Source: CABYIR01 sp038103905
GTDB taxonomy: Bacteria; Pseudomonadota; Alphaproteobacteria; Pelagibacterales; AG-422-B15
DNA: 23,467 nucleotides
NCBI GenBank assembly: GCA_038103905.1
Contig: JAYNZW010000015.1
Span: 1-23,467, forward strand
Reading direction: 5' to 3'
The translations under genes and the position numbers were made by a program. Below the pieces are notes generated by a model, which was not told the origin of the DNA, ran no database searches, and was given only the letters and a program-made list of their open reading frames with translations. How positions within the stretch are numbered: the stretch's first letter is position 1; each line of letters begins with the position of its first letter. Positions 14,005-22,509 of the stretch are shown here, in pieces.

Positions 14005-14034
14005 TTGGAATAATTTTTATTCTATTAATATAAA
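14005..14034 (+). promoter_or_regulatory. Promoter of the tRNA-Tyr/tRNA-Gly/tuf operon
   Basis: TTGGAA (14005-14010), an 18-base spacer and TATAAA (14029-14034) lie 10 bases before the mature tRNA-Tyr 5' end. It is in the 182-base gap after rlmB, where I see no other gene. It probably drives the tRNAs and tuf, and perhaps tRNA-Trp, secE and nusG. Confidence 0.55.
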
Positions 14035-14044
14035 GACTATCTCG

Positions 14045-14129
14045 GGAGGGGTGCCCGAGTGGTTAAAGGGGACGGGCTGTAAACCCGTTAGCTATGCTTA
14101 CGTTGGTTCGAATCCAACCCCCTCCACCA
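14045..14129 (+). tRNA. tRNA-Tyr (anticodon GUA)
   Basis: The acceptor stem GGAGGGG pairs with CCCCTCC, with discriminator A and encoded CCA. The anticodon arm ACGGG-CTGTAAA-CCCGT presents GTA. The long variable arm is the type II form expected for bacterial tyrosine tRNAs. It is first in the tRNA-tuf operon. Confidence 0.97.
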
Positions 14130-14163
14130 CTGAAAGGTACCTTAAGGTAGCTTGAAGGAATAA

Positions 14164-14237
14164 GCGGGTGTAGCTTAGTGGTAAAGCTCCAGCCTTCCAA
14201 GCTGATTACGAGGGTTCGATTCCCTTCACCCGCTCCA
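14164..14237 (+). tRNA. tRNA-Gly (anticodon UCC)
   Basis: The acceptor stem GCGGGTG pairs with CACCCGC, with discriminator T and encoded CCA. The anticodon loop CTTCCAA presents TCC, reading GGA/GGG. The top pair of the anticodon stem (C27-A43) appears mismatched; the other four pairs are sound. It lies 34 bases after tRNA-Tyr and 37 before tuf. Confidence 0.96.
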
Positions 14238-14274
14238 AAGTTAATAACGTTGTTTAAATTGAGAGGAACAAAAA

Positions 14275-15465
14275 ATGGCTAAAGAAAAATTCGATCGAAG
14301 TAAACCACATTGTAATGTAGGTACTATCGGTCACGTAGATCATGGTAAAACTACACTTACAGCAGCAATTACAAAAGTATTAGCTGAATCAGGTGGTGCT
14401 GAGTTTTCTGCTTATGAAGATATTGATAAAGCACCTGAGGAAAAAGAGCGTGGAATTACAATTTCAACTGCACATGTTGAGTATACAACAGATGCAAGAC
14501 ATTATGCTCACGTAGATTGCCCAGGTCACGCTGACTATGTAAAAAATATGATTACTGGTGCAGCGCAAATGGATGGCGCGATTCTAGTTGTTAATGCAGC
14601 TGATGGACCTATGCCTCAAACAAGAGAACACATTTTGTTGGCAAGACAGGTTGGTGTTCCAGCTATCGTTGTCTACCTTAATAAAGTTGACCAAGTTGAC
14701 GACGCTGAATTGCTTGAACTAGTTGAAGTTGAGATTAGAGATATTCTTAACGAATATGAGTTCCCAGGAGATGATACTCCAATTATTAAAGGCTCAGCGC
14801 TTGCAGCGGTTGAAGGTAGAGATGATGAAATCGGTAAAAACTCTATTGCTGAATTAATGAAAGCTGTTGATGAATTTATTCCTCAGCCACAAAGAGATAA
14901 GGATAAGCCATTCCTTATGCCTATTGAGGATGTATTTTCAATTTCAGGTCGTGGTACAGTTTGTACTGGTAGAGTTGAAAGCGGCATTGTTAAAGTTGGT
15001 GAAGAGCTAGAGATTGTTGGTATTAAGGAAACTCAAAAAACTACTTGTACCGGAGTTGAGATGTTTAGAAAGCTTCTTGATGAAGGAGAAGCTGGAGACA
15101 ACATCGGTGCTCTTTTAAGAGGTATTGAGAGAGACCAGGTTGAAAGAGGTCAGGTACTAGCACATCCAGGAACTATTACTCCACATAAAAAGTTTAAATG
15201 TGAAGCTTACGTTCTTAAAAAAGAAGAAGGTGGAAGACATACGCCATTTTTTACAAACTACAGACCTCAGTTTTATTTCAGAACAACTGATGTAACTGGT
15301 GTTTGTACTTTACCACAAGGAACTGAAATGGTTATGCCTGGAGACAATATTGCAATGGAAGTTGAGATGATTGCTCCAATTGCAATGGATAAAGGCGTTA
15401 GGTTTGCTATACGTGAAGGTGGTAGAACTGTTGGTTCTGGCGTCGTAACGGAAATAGTGGAATAA
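14275..15465 (+). CDS. tuf: Elongation factor Tu
   Basis: A 396-residue translational GTPase that delivers aminoacyl-tRNA to the ribosome. The P-loop GHVDHGKT is at 19-26, the effector region RGITIS at 59-64, DCPGH at 81-85 and the guanine-specificity NKVD at 136-139. Domains II and III are complete, through VGSGVVTEIVE. GAGAGGAAC supplies a good ribosome binding site. Codon use looks more regular than in neighbours, as expected for a very highly expressed gene. It is embedded between tRNA genes: tRNA-Gly ends 37 bases before and tRNA-Trp starts four bases after the stop. The transcript must therefore be cut by tRNA-processing enzymes close to the tuf stop. Whether a second tuf exists elsewhere is unknown. 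Confidence 0.98.
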   Translation: MAKEKFDRSKPHCNVGTIGHVDHGKTTLTAAITKVLAESGGAEFSAYEDIDKAPEEKERGITISTAHVEYTTDARHYAHVDCPGHADYVKNMITGAAQMDGAILVVNAADGPMPQTREHILLARQVGVPAIVVYLNKVDQVDDAELLELVEVEIRDILNEYEFPGDDTPIIKGSALAAVEGRDDEIGKNSIAELMKAVDEFIPQPQRDKDKPFLMPIEDVFSISGRGTVCTGRVESGIVKVGEELEIVGIKETQKTTCTGVEMFRKLLDEGEAGDNIGALLRGIERDQVERGQVLAHPGTITPHKKFKCEAYVLKKEEGGRHTPFFTNYRPQFYFRTTDVTGVCTLPQGTEMVMPGDNIAMEVEMIAPIAMDKGVRFAIREGGRTVGSGVVTEIVE

Positions 15466-15469
15466 CTGG

Positions 15470-15545
15470 AGGAGTGTAGCTCAACTGGTAGAGCACCGGT
15501 CTCCAAAACCGGGGGTTGGGGGTTCGAGTCCCTTCACTCCTGCCA
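15470..15545 (+). tRNA. tRNA-Trp (anticodon CCA)
   Basis: The acceptor stem AGGAGTG pairs with CACTCCT, with discriminator G and encoded CCA. The anticodon arm CCGGT-CTCCAAA-ACCGG presents CCA. Its place between tuf and secE is the conserved bacterial position. Only four bases separate it from the tuf stop. Confidence 0.97.
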
Positions 15546-15563
15546 TTTGATAATTAAAAGACT

Positions 15564-15752
15564 ATGAAGCCATTAAAATTTTTGCAGGAAGTAAAAAGAG
15601 AAGGTGGAAAGGTAACTTGGCCATCTTCTCGTGAAACACTCACAGGATCTATTATGGTGGTAATCATGGTTGCTATTGCATCAATTTTCTTCTTGATTAT
15701 TGATCAAATCTTTAGTTTTGGCCTGGATAAAGTTATAGGTATTGGTATTTAG
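15564..15752 (+). CDS. secE: Preprotein translocase subunit SecE
   Basis: A 62-residue single-span subunit of the SecYEG protein-export channel. The conserved amphipathic segment FLQEVKREGGKVTWPSSRET (6-25), with its KVTWPS motif, lies flat on the membrane. One transmembrane helix follows at about 30-55. This is the short one-helix form usual outside the enterobacteria. Its stop codon abuts the nusG ATG with no gap, so translation is probably coupled. The conserved secE-nusG pairing and the tRNA-Trp upstream confirm the call. Confidence 0.96.
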   Translation: MKPLKFLQEVKREGGKVTWPSSRETLTGSIMVVIMVAIASIFFLIIDQIFSFGLDKVIGIGI

Positions 15753-16286
15753 ATGTCTCATAAATGGTACATAGTTCATGCTTACTCTGGCTTTGAAAAA
15801 AAAGTTGCAGCATCAATTCTTGAGAAAGCAAAAACAAAAAATATGGAGGACCACTTCGACCAGATTATTGTACCTACTGAGGAGGTAGTAGAAGTAAAAA
15901 AAGGTAAAAAACGCAACGCAGAGAGAAAGTTTTTCCCTGGTTATGTATTAACTAAGATGACAATGAATGATGCCACTTACCATTTAGTCAAAGATCTTCC
16001 TAAGGTTAGTGGTTTTCTAGGCCAAACAAAAGGCCAGCCCAGCCCTGTATCGGAGAGTGAAATAAATAAGATTTTACAAGACATTGAAGAAGGTGTATCT
16101 AAGCCGAAGCCTTCGGTTACATTTGAAGTGGGTGAACAGGTCAGAGTCAGTGACGGGCCTTTTGCATCATTTAATGGTTTAATTGAAGAAATTGATGAAG
16201 AGAGGTCTAGAGTTAAAGTTTCAGTGTCAATTTTTGGAAGATCAACACCAGTTGAATTAGAATATACGCAGGTTGAAAAAGCTTAG
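15753..16286 (+). CDS. nusG: Transcription antitermination/termination factor NusG
   Basis: A 177-residue NusG that binds the RNA polymerase clamp, suppresses pausing and links transcription to Rho or the ribosome. The NGN domain is seen as KWYIVHAYSGFEKKV (4-18) and the polymerase-contacting RKFFPGYV (64-71). The C-terminal KOW domain (about 125-177) contains VGEQVRVSDGPFASFNG. Length is standard. The start immediately follows the secE stop codon, and rplK follows after eight bases, so it is cotranscribed with L11. Confidence 0.97.
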   Translation: MSHKWYIVHAYSGFEKKVAASILEKAKTKNMEDHFDQIIVPTEEVVEVKKGKKRNAERKFFPGYVLTKMTMNDATYHLVKDLPKVSGFLGQTKGQPSPVSESEINKILQDIEEGVSKPKPSVTFEVGEQVRVSDGPFASFNGLIEEIDEERSRVKVSVSIFGRSTPVELEYTQVEKA

Positions 16287-16294
16287 AGATTTTT

Positions 16295-16723
16295 ATGGCA
16301 AAAGAAATTGAAGGAAAATTAAAATTACAAGTTCCCGCTGGACAGGCAAACCCAGCGCCACCTGTTGGTCCTGCTTTAGGACAAAGAGGGTTAAATATTA
16401 TGGATTTTTGTAAAGTCTTTAATGATAAAAGTAAGGGTGAGCAACCTGGTGTAATGTTGCCAGTCGTAGTTACTTATTACACTGATAAAAGTTTCACCTT
16501 GGAAATTAAATTGCCTCCAGTAACATTCCTTATTAAAGAAGCTTTAAAGATAAAGAAAGGTTCAAAAGAACCTGGAAGAGATATCATTAAAACAATATCT
16601 CAGTCTCAGTGTAAAGAAATCGCTGAAAAAAAATTAAATGATCTAAACGCGAATACAGTTGAGCAGGGTATGAAAATTGTTATGGGCTCTGCAAGATCTA
16701 TGGGAATTGAGGTAACAAATTAG
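16295..16723 (+). CDS. rplK: 50S ribosomal protein L11
   Basis: A 142-residue L11 of the GTPase-associated centre, binding the 23S rRNA thiostrepton loop. The N-terminal KLQVPAGQANPAPPVGPALGQ block contains the prolines (near 22-26) involved in factor binding and thiostrepton. GLNIMDFCKVFND and the C-terminal rRNA-binding domain ending GSARSMGIEV follow. It lies eight bases after nusG and four before rplA, with no room for a separate L1-binding leader. Confidence 0.98.
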   Translation: MAKEIEGKLKLQVPAGQANPAPPVGPALGQRGLNIMDFCKVFNDKSKGEQPGVMLPVVVTYYTDKSFTLEIKLPPVTFLIKEALKIKKGSKEPGRDIIKTISQSQCKEIAEKKLNDLNANTVEQGMKIVMGSARSMGIEVTN

Positions 16724-16727
16724 GGTT

Positions 16728-17411
16728 ATGGGCAAAAGGCTTAAAAAAATATTCGAAGATAATTCGTTTGACTCATTGTATGCTGTTGAAGATGGAGCTG
16801 ATCTAGCAATAAATACATCAACAGCTAAATTTCAAGAAACAATAGATATATGTATAAATTTAAATATTGATCCTAAAAAGGGTGATCAAAACGTAAGAGG
16901 AAAAATGAGTCTTCCTAAAAGTCTTGGTAAAACTGTAAAAGTATGTGTTATTGCTAAAGAAGAAAAACATCAGGAAGCAAAAGATGCTGGAGCAGATATA
17001 GTTGGTGGAGATGAATTAGTTGAAAAAATTGAGAGTGGGTTTTTAGATTTTGATAGATGTATATCCACACCAGACATGATGCCAAAAGTTGGAAAGCTTG
17101 GAAAAGTTTTGGGTCCTCGAAACCTTATGCCTAATCCCAAATTAGGAAGCGTTACAAATGATATTGCCAAGGCAGTACAAGGTGCAAAGGCCGGGGAAAT
17201 TGAATATAAAAATAATGATACATTAGTTCAAGCTGGTATTGCTAAATCAAATTTTTCTAAAGAAGATTTAGTGACAAATATTAAATTTTTTGTTGAGTCA
17301 ATTAATAAAGAAAGACCAGGTGGAGTAAAAGGTGAATTCATAAAAAAAGTTTCTATTAGCCCTACAATGGGACCAGGAATAAATATTGATTTAAATTCGG
17401 TAATTAATTAA
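16728..17411 (+). CDS. rplA: 50S ribosomal protein L1
   Basis: A 227-residue L1 that forms the mobile stalk at the E site and in other bacteria represses the L11 operon by binding its mRNA. Family blocks seen are VRGKMSLPKSLGK (57-69), DRCISTPDMMPKVGKLGKVLG, the signature LGPRNLMPNPKLGSV, and GEIEYKNND. Length is normal. The gene follows rplK by four bases. Only five bases separate its stop from rplJ, so any L10-responsive leader of rplJ would have to lie inside its 3' coding end. Confidence 0.98.
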   Translation: MGKRLKKIFEDNSFDSLYAVEDGADLAINTSTAKFQETIDICINLNIDPKKGDQNVRGKMSLPKSLGKTVKVCVIAKEEKHQEAKDAGADIVGGDELVEKIESGFLDFDRCISTPDMMPKVGKLGKVLGPRNLMPNPKLGSVTNDIAKAVQGAKAGEIEYKNNDTLVQAGIAKSNFSKEDLVTNIKFFVESINKERPGGVKGEFIKKVSISPTMGPGINIDLNSVIN

Positions 17412-17416
17412 AAAAA

Positions 17417-17923
17417 ATGAGAAGAGAAGAAAAAAAAGAATTTGTAGAAAGTATTAAGAACATTGTTAACGATAACAGTCTTATACTTGTATTTCATTAT
17501 CGCGGACTATCGATGAGTGAAATGAGTGATTTAAGAGTCCAGTCTTTTAATTCTGGCTCAAATATAAGGGTTACCAAAAATAGACTCACCAAAATAGCTC
17601 TTGCAGACACTGACAAATCTGAGCTCTCTAATTTATTTGAAGGCCCAACAGCGATTGCATATTCAAATGATCCAGTAAACTTAACTAAGCTTGTAACTAA
17701 TTTTGCTAAGAATAACAGTAAGTTAGTTCTAGTTGGTGGAATTATGGATAAAGAGATATTAAGTGTTGAAAAAATTGAAATTTTATCTAAATTGCCATCA
17801 CTCGATGAGGCTAGAGCACAATTAATAGGACTTTTAAATACACCGGCGCAAAAGATAGCAGGAATACTGAGCGTACCTTCTGGAAATCTTGCAAGAGTGT
17901 TTAATGCATACGGACAACAGTAA
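17417..17923 (+). CDS. rplJ: 50S ribosomal protein L10
   Basis: A 168-residue L10, the base of the stalk that carries L7/L12 dimers. HYRGLSMSEMSDLR (27-40) and RVTKNRLTKIAL (51-62) are conserved. The C-terminal helix (LPSLDEARAQLIGLL to the end) is the L7/L12 docking site. No Shine-Dalgarno precedes the ATG, only an A-run after the rplA stop five bases away, so initiation is probably coupled to rplA translation. rplL follows after 23 bases with its own good ribosome binding site, consistent with the higher copy number of L7/L12. Confidence 0.97.
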   Translation: MRREEKKEFVESIKNIVNDNSLILVFHYRGLSMSEMSDLRVQSFNSGSNIRVTKNRLTKIALADTDKSELSNLFEGPTAIAYSNDPVNLTKLVTNFAKNNSKLVLVGGIMDKEILSVEKIEILSKLPSLDEARAQLIGLLNTPAQKIAGILSVPSGNLARVFNAYGQQ

Positions 17924-17946
17924 TTACTTAAGAAAAGGAAAAAAAA

Positions 17947-18324
17947 ATGGCTGATCTTGAACAAATCGTAAATCAATTATCTGATCTAACAGTAATTGAG
18001 GCTGCTGAATTATCAAAACTTTTAGAAGAAAAGTGGGGAGTGTCTGCTGCTGCGCCCGTAGCTGTAGCCGCTGCTGGATCCGCACCAGCTGGTGAAGCTG
18101 CTGCTGAGGAAAAAGATGATTTTACTATCGTGCTTGCTGCTGCAGGAGATAAAAAAATCAATGTTATTAAGGAAGTAAGAACAATTACTGGCCTAGGTTT
18201 GAAGGAAGCAAAAGACTTGGTTGAGGGAGCACCTAAAGATCTTAAAACCGGTGTTTCAAAAGACGACGCTAATGCTTTTAAAGAAAAACTTGAAGCTGCC
18301 GGCGCAACTGTAGAACTTAAATAA
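17947..18324 (+). CDS. rplL: 50S ribosomal protein L7/L12
   Basis: A 125-residue stalk protein that recruits and stimulates translational GTPases. The N-terminal dimerisation domain (about 1-33, DLTVIEAAELSKLLEEKWGV) is joined by an Ala/Gly/Pro-rich hinge (about 34-52). The globular C-terminal domain holds KKINVIKEVRTITGLGLKEAK and VEGAPK, the factor-contact helix. AAGGA stands eight bases before the ATG. A small hairpin follows in the 63-base gap to rpoB. Confidence 0.98.
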   Translation: MADLEQIVNQLSDLTVIEAAELSKLLEEKWGVSAAAPVAVAAAGSAPAGEAAAEEKDDFTIVLAAAGDKKINVIKEVRTITGLGLKEAKDLVEGAPKDLKTGVSKDDANAFKEKLEAAGATVELK

Positions 18325-18344
18325 CTGTAGTTAATTTTTTTCAT

Positions 18345-18370
18345 TGGTTTGTTTTTGAGCAAACCATTTT
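18345..18370 (+). promoter_or_regulatory. Hairpin between rplL and rpoB, possible attenuator
   Basis: TGGTTTG and CAAACCA form a seven-pair stem with an eight-base loop, followed by TTTT (18367-18370), 20 bases after the rplL stop. A partial terminator at this place is known in E. coli, where it lowers rpoBC expression relative to the ribosomal genes. The stem is weak, so any termination would be incomplete. Confidence 0.5.
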
Positions 18371-18387
18371 AGGGCGAGTTTATATTA

Positions 18388-21300
18388 ATGGTTAATACAC
18401 TATCTTTTACTGATAAAAAAAGAGTTAGAAAAAACTTCGGTAAGTTAAAAGAAGTATCAAAATTTCCCAATCTAATTGAAATCCAAAAAAACTCTTATGA
18501 TGAGTTTCTGCTTGAAAATGAAAGCCCTTCGAGTCGTGAAGATAGGGGGCTTCAAAAAGTTTTCAAAAGCGTGTTTCCTTTAGAAGATTTTTCTGGCTCT
18601 GCAAGAATTGAATTTATTGATTACAGTTTTCAAAATCCAAAATTTGATGTTGATGAGTGTCGACAAAGAGATAAGACCTATGCTGCCCCACTAAATGTTA
18701 AGTTAAGATTGATTGTTTTTGATATTGATGAGGAAACAGAGACAAGAACAGTTAAAGATATAAAAGAACAAGAAATATATTTATGTGATCTTCCCTTAAT
18801 GACTGATAAAGGAACATTTATTACAAATGGCACCGAAAGAGTAGTTGTTAGTCAAATGCACAGAAGTCCAGGTGTATTTTTTGATCACGATAATGGCAAG
18901 ACTCATTCAAGCGGTAAATTATTATTTGGAGCAAGAGTAATTCCTTATAGAGGTTCTTGGCTAGACATTGAGTTCGATCATAAAGATATTTTGTATTGTA
19001 GAATCGATAGGAAGAAGAAAATATTAGTAACATCTTTTTTAATGTCTATGGGTATTAAGAGAGATGAAATTTTAAAATTGTTTTATAATATTGAAGAATT
19101 TTCAGCTGATAAAAAAACAAACAAATGGAAAGTTTCTTTTAATCCTAAAAATATAAAAACAGGTAAGTTACAAAAGAGTCTAATTAATGCATCTGATGGA
19201 AAAACTGCAATTAAACAAGGTACTAAAATTAATCCTGCAATAGCTCAAAAACTTTATAAGGATGGATTAAAAAATATATTGATTGAAAGTGATGATTTGA
19301 TTGGAAAGTTTATTGCGGAAGATATTATCAATGAAACTACTGGTGAAATTTACTGTGAAGCATCTGATGAAATAACACCTGAATTATTGGAAAAATTTGA
19401 AGAGCTTAAGGTAACAAAGCTTCAAATCCTTGAAATCGATGGGATAAATGTTGGTTCATTTATTCGGGATACACTTAGATTAGACAAAAATCTTACCCCT
19501 GAAGACGCTGTTGTTGAAATATATAAAGTTTTAAGACCAGGTGAACCGCCTAATCTAGAGGCTGCATTTGACGTATTTAATTCATTATTTTTTAAATCTG
19601 ATAAGTATGATCTTTCAGATGTCGGAAGAGTAAAGATGAACTACAGACTCTCTCTTGATTGCCCAGATACGACGACAGTTTTAAGAAGTGAAGATGTAAT
19701 TTCAGTCATTCAAATGGTTACTGACCTAAGAACAGGCAAAGGTGAGGTTGATGATATCGATCATCTTGGGAATAGAAGAGTTAGATCAGTTGGTGAACTA
19801 GTAGAAAACCAGTTTAGAATGGGGCTAGTGAGAATGGAGAGATCCATTAAGGAAAGAATGAATTCACTTGAAGTTGATGCTTCAACCCCTCAAGACATCA
19901 TTAATGCAAAACCTCTCGTGGCTTCTTTAAAAGAATTTTTTGGAACGTCTCAGTTATCTCAGTTTATGGATCAAACAAATCCTCTTGCAGAAATAACTCA
20001 TAAAAGAAGATTGTCCGCGCTAGGTCCAGGTGGCTTGAGTAGAGAAAGAGCAGGTTTTGAGGTAAGGGATGTGCATCCTACACACTACGGAAGAATATGT
20101 CCTATTGAAACTCCTGAGGGCCCAAATATTGGGTTAATAAACAGTTTAGCCTCGCATGCTCGAGTAAATAAGTACGGCTTTATTGAAAGTCCATATAGAA
20201 AAGTAATTAACGGAAAAGTTACTGATGAAATAGAATATTTGCCTGCAATGGAGGAGTCGAACTTCACAATTGCTCAGGCCAATTCAATTATTGGTTCTAA
20301 TGGAATGTTTGAAACAAAATTAGTCTCTTGTCGTAGAAACGGAGACTTTGTTATGACAAGTTCTGAGGAAATTGATTACATGGATGTGTCGCCAAAGCAA
20401 GTTGTCTCATGTGCAGCATCCCTCATACCATTCCTTGAAAATGATGATGCAAATAGAGCTTTAATGGGTAGTAATATGATGCGTCAGGCTGTTCCATTAA
20501 TTCAAGCAGAGTCACCACTTGTTGGTACAGGTGTTGAAAAAACTGTAGCAATTGATTCAGGTGTTACAATTATTGCAAAAAGAGATGGCGTTGTTGATAA
20601 GATTGATGGAAAAAGAATTGTTGTAAGAGTGACAAAAAATATTAGTTCTACAGAGTCTGGTGTTGATATTTATACCCTTCAAAAATTTCAAAGATCTAAT
20701 CAAAGTACCTGTATTAATCAAAGACCACTTGTTAAAGTTGGAGACAAAGTTTCGCAAGGAGATATTATTGCAGACGGTCCTTCAACGCATTTAGGTGAGT
20801 TAGGTTTGGGCAGAAATGTTGTCGTAGCCTTTATGCCATGGAGAGGCTATAATTTTGAGGACTCAATTTTAATCTCAGAAAAAATTGTTCAAGAAGATAA
20901 ATTTACTTCAATTCATATAGAAGAGTTTGAAGTCATGTCTCGAGACACTAAGCTCGGATCTGAAGAAATTACCAGAGATATTCCAAATGTTGGAGATGAA
21001 ATGCTGTCTAACTTAGATGAAGCTGGTATAGTTTATGTTGGAGCTGATGTTAGTCCAGGAGATATTTTAGTTGGTAAAGTTACTCCAAAAGGAGAAAGCC
21101 CAGTTACTCCTGAAGAAAAATTATTACGAGCTATATTCGGTGAAAAATCAACAGATGTTAAAGATACTTCATTAAGATTACCACCAGGTTCTGATGGCAC
21201 CGTAGTAGATGTTAAAGTGTTTAATAGATATGGCATTGAAAAAGATGATAGGGCTTTAGCTATTGAGCGCGAAGAAATTGAGAAACTTGCTGATGATAGA

Positions 21301-22491
21301 GAAGCTGAGTTGGGAATTTTAAATAGAAATACAAAAACAAGACTAATCAGCTTGATCGAAGGCAAGAATGTTACCGGATCACCAGAGGATATTGAGAAGA
21401 AATCTTCTTTCAATAAAATTGATTTAGAAAATGCAAAATTAGATAGTATTTGGAAAATTGATCTTCAAAAAGATGATGATAAAGAGCAAATTTCTAATTT
21501 AAGAAAGCAATATGAGGTAACAAGAACAAATATACAAAATACATTTGATAATAAAGTTGATAAGGTACAACGTGGTGATGAGCTTTTGCCAGGTGTTATG
21601 AAAATGGTAAAGGTATTTGTTGCCGTAAAAAGAAAACTTCAGCCTGGTGATAAGATGGCTGGAAGACACGGAAATAAAGGGGTAATTAGTAAAATTAATC
21701 CTGTTGAAGATATGCCTTATCTAGAAGATGGGAGAACTGTAGATATCGTTTTAAACCCTCTTGGTGTTCCTAGTCGTATGAATGTAGGGCAAATTCTTGA
21801 AACACACCTAGGTTGGGCATGTAAAGGAATTGGAGACATGATAAACAAGTCTCTTATAAAATATAAACAAAATAAAGATCAAAAAAGTTTTGATGAAAGT
21901 TTGAAAAAAGTTTATGGCCCTGATCAATATAGCAATGAAATTTCAAAGTTATCTTCAAGTGAAAAGGTTGAACTTGTTGAGAATCTATCAAATGGAGTTC
22001 CAATAAAAACGCCAGTTTTTGATGGTGCATTAGAATCAGAGATCACCTCAATGCTAGAAGACGCTGGGTTCGATAAAAGTGGGCAGACTGACCTTTGGGA
22101 TGGAAGGTCTGGTGAAAAGTTTGAGCGAAAAGTAACAGTTGGTGTTATTTACATGCTTAAGCTTCATCATTTAGTTGATGATAAAATTCATGCAAGATCC
22201 ATAGGACCTTATAGCCTTGTTACGCAACAACCACTGGGTGGAAAAGCTCAGTTTGGTGGACAAAGATTTGGTGAAATGGAAGTATGGGCACTTGAAGCGT
22301 ACGGTGCAGCTTACACTCTTCAAGAGATCCTAACAGTGAAATCAGATGATGTTGCTGGAAGAACAAAAGTCTATGAAACCATTATTCGTGGTGAAGATGT
22401 TTTTCAATCAGGAACGCCAGAATCATTTAATGTCTTAATGAAAGAAATCAGATCACTAGGATTAAATATAGAATTGTCAAATCTTAATTAG
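18388..22491 (+). CDS. rpoB: DNA-directed RNA polymerase subunit beta
   Basis: A 1367-residue RNA polymerase beta subunit, complete. The rifampicin-binding cluster GTSQLSQFMDQTNPL, with EITHKRRLSALGPGGLSRE after it (from about residue 519), has no recognised resistance substitution. RICPIETPEGPNIGLINSLA follows, in two adjoining blocks. The active-site lysines lie in LQPGDKMAGRHGNKGV (about 1083-1098). The C-terminal GGKAQFGGQRFGEMEVWALEA and EAYGAAYTLQEILTVKSDD blocks close the subunit and contact beta-prime. AGGGCGAG serves as ribosome binding site about 9 bases before the ATG. Length is within the alphaproteobacterial range. It is followed by rpoC after 18 bases and is the best gene in the window for placing the organism phylogenetically. 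Confidence 0.99.
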   Translation: MVNTLSFTDKKRVRKNFGKLKEVSKFPNLIEIQKNSYDEFLLENESPSSREDRGLQKVFKSVFPLEDFSGSARIEFIDYSFQNPKFDVDECRQRDKTYAAPLNVKLRLIVFDIDEETETRTVKDIKEQEIYLCDLPLMTDKGTFITNGTERVVVSQMHRSPGVFFDHDNGKTHSSGKLLFGARVIPYRGSWLDIEFDHKDILYCRIDRKKKILVTSFLMSMGIKRDEILKLFYNIEEFSADKKTNKWKVSFNPKNIKTGKLQKSLINASDGKTAIKQGTKINPAIAQKLYKDGLKNILIESDDLIGKFIAEDIINETTGEIYCEASDEITPELLEKFEELKVTKLQILEIDGINVGSFIRDTLRLDKNLTPEDAVVEIYKVLRPGEPPNLEAAFDVFNSLFFKSDKYDLSDVGRVKMNYRLSLDCPDTTTVLRSEDVISVIQMVTDLRTGKGEVDDIDHLGNRRVRSVGELVENQFRMGLVRMERSIKERMNSLEVDASTPQDIINAKPLVASLKEFFGTSQLSQFMDQTNPLAEITHKRRLSALGPGGLSRERAGFEVRDVHPTHYGRICPIETPEGPNIGLINSLASHARVNKYGFIESPYRKVINGKVTDEIEYLPAMEESNFTIAQANSIIGSNGMFETKLVSCRRNGDFVMTSSEEIDYMDVSPKQVVSCAASLIPFLENDDANRALMGSNMMRQAVPLIQAESPLVGTGVEKTVAIDSGVTIIAKRDGVVDKIDGKRIVVRVTKNISSTESGVDIYTLQKFQRSNQSTCINQRPLVKVGDKVSQGDIIADGPSTHLGELGLGRNVVVAFMPWRGYNFEDSILISEKIVQEDKFTSIHIEEFEVMSRDTKLGSEEITRDIPNVGDEMLSNLDEAGIVYVGADVSPGDILVGKVTPKGESPVTPEEKLLRAIFGEKSTDVKDTSLRLPPGSDGTVVDVKVFNRYGIEKDDRALAIEREEIEKLADDREAELGILNRNTKTRLISLIEGKNVTGSPEDIEKKSSFNKIDLENAKLDSIWKIDLQKDDDKEQISNLRKQYEVTRTNIQNTFDNKVDKVQRGDELLPGVMKMVKVFVAVKRKLQPGDKMAGRHGNKGVISKINPVEDMPYLEDGRTVDIVLNPLGVPSRMNVGQILETHLGWACKGIGDMINKSLIKYKQNKDQKSFDESLKKVYGPDQYSNEISKLSSSEKVELVENLSNGVPIKTPVFDGALESEITSMLEDAGFDKSGQTDLWDGRSGEKFERKVTVGVIYMLKLHHLVDDKIHARSIGPYSLVTQQPLGGKAQFGGQRFGEMEVWALEAYGAAYTLQEILTVKSDDVAGRTKVYETIIRGEDVFQSGTPESFNVLMKEIRSLGLNIELSNLN

Positions 22492-22509
22492 AAAGCAGAT
22501 AGTAAACAT

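Noticed and set aside
17497..17976. Long minus-strand frame opposite rplJ
   Set aside because: It lies wholly over rplJ and the rplL start, whose identities are certain; a codon-bias shadow.
17973..18362. Ala/Ser-rich minus-strand frame opposite rplL
   Set aside because: Mirror image of the Ala/Gly-rich L7/L12 hinge; no independent support.
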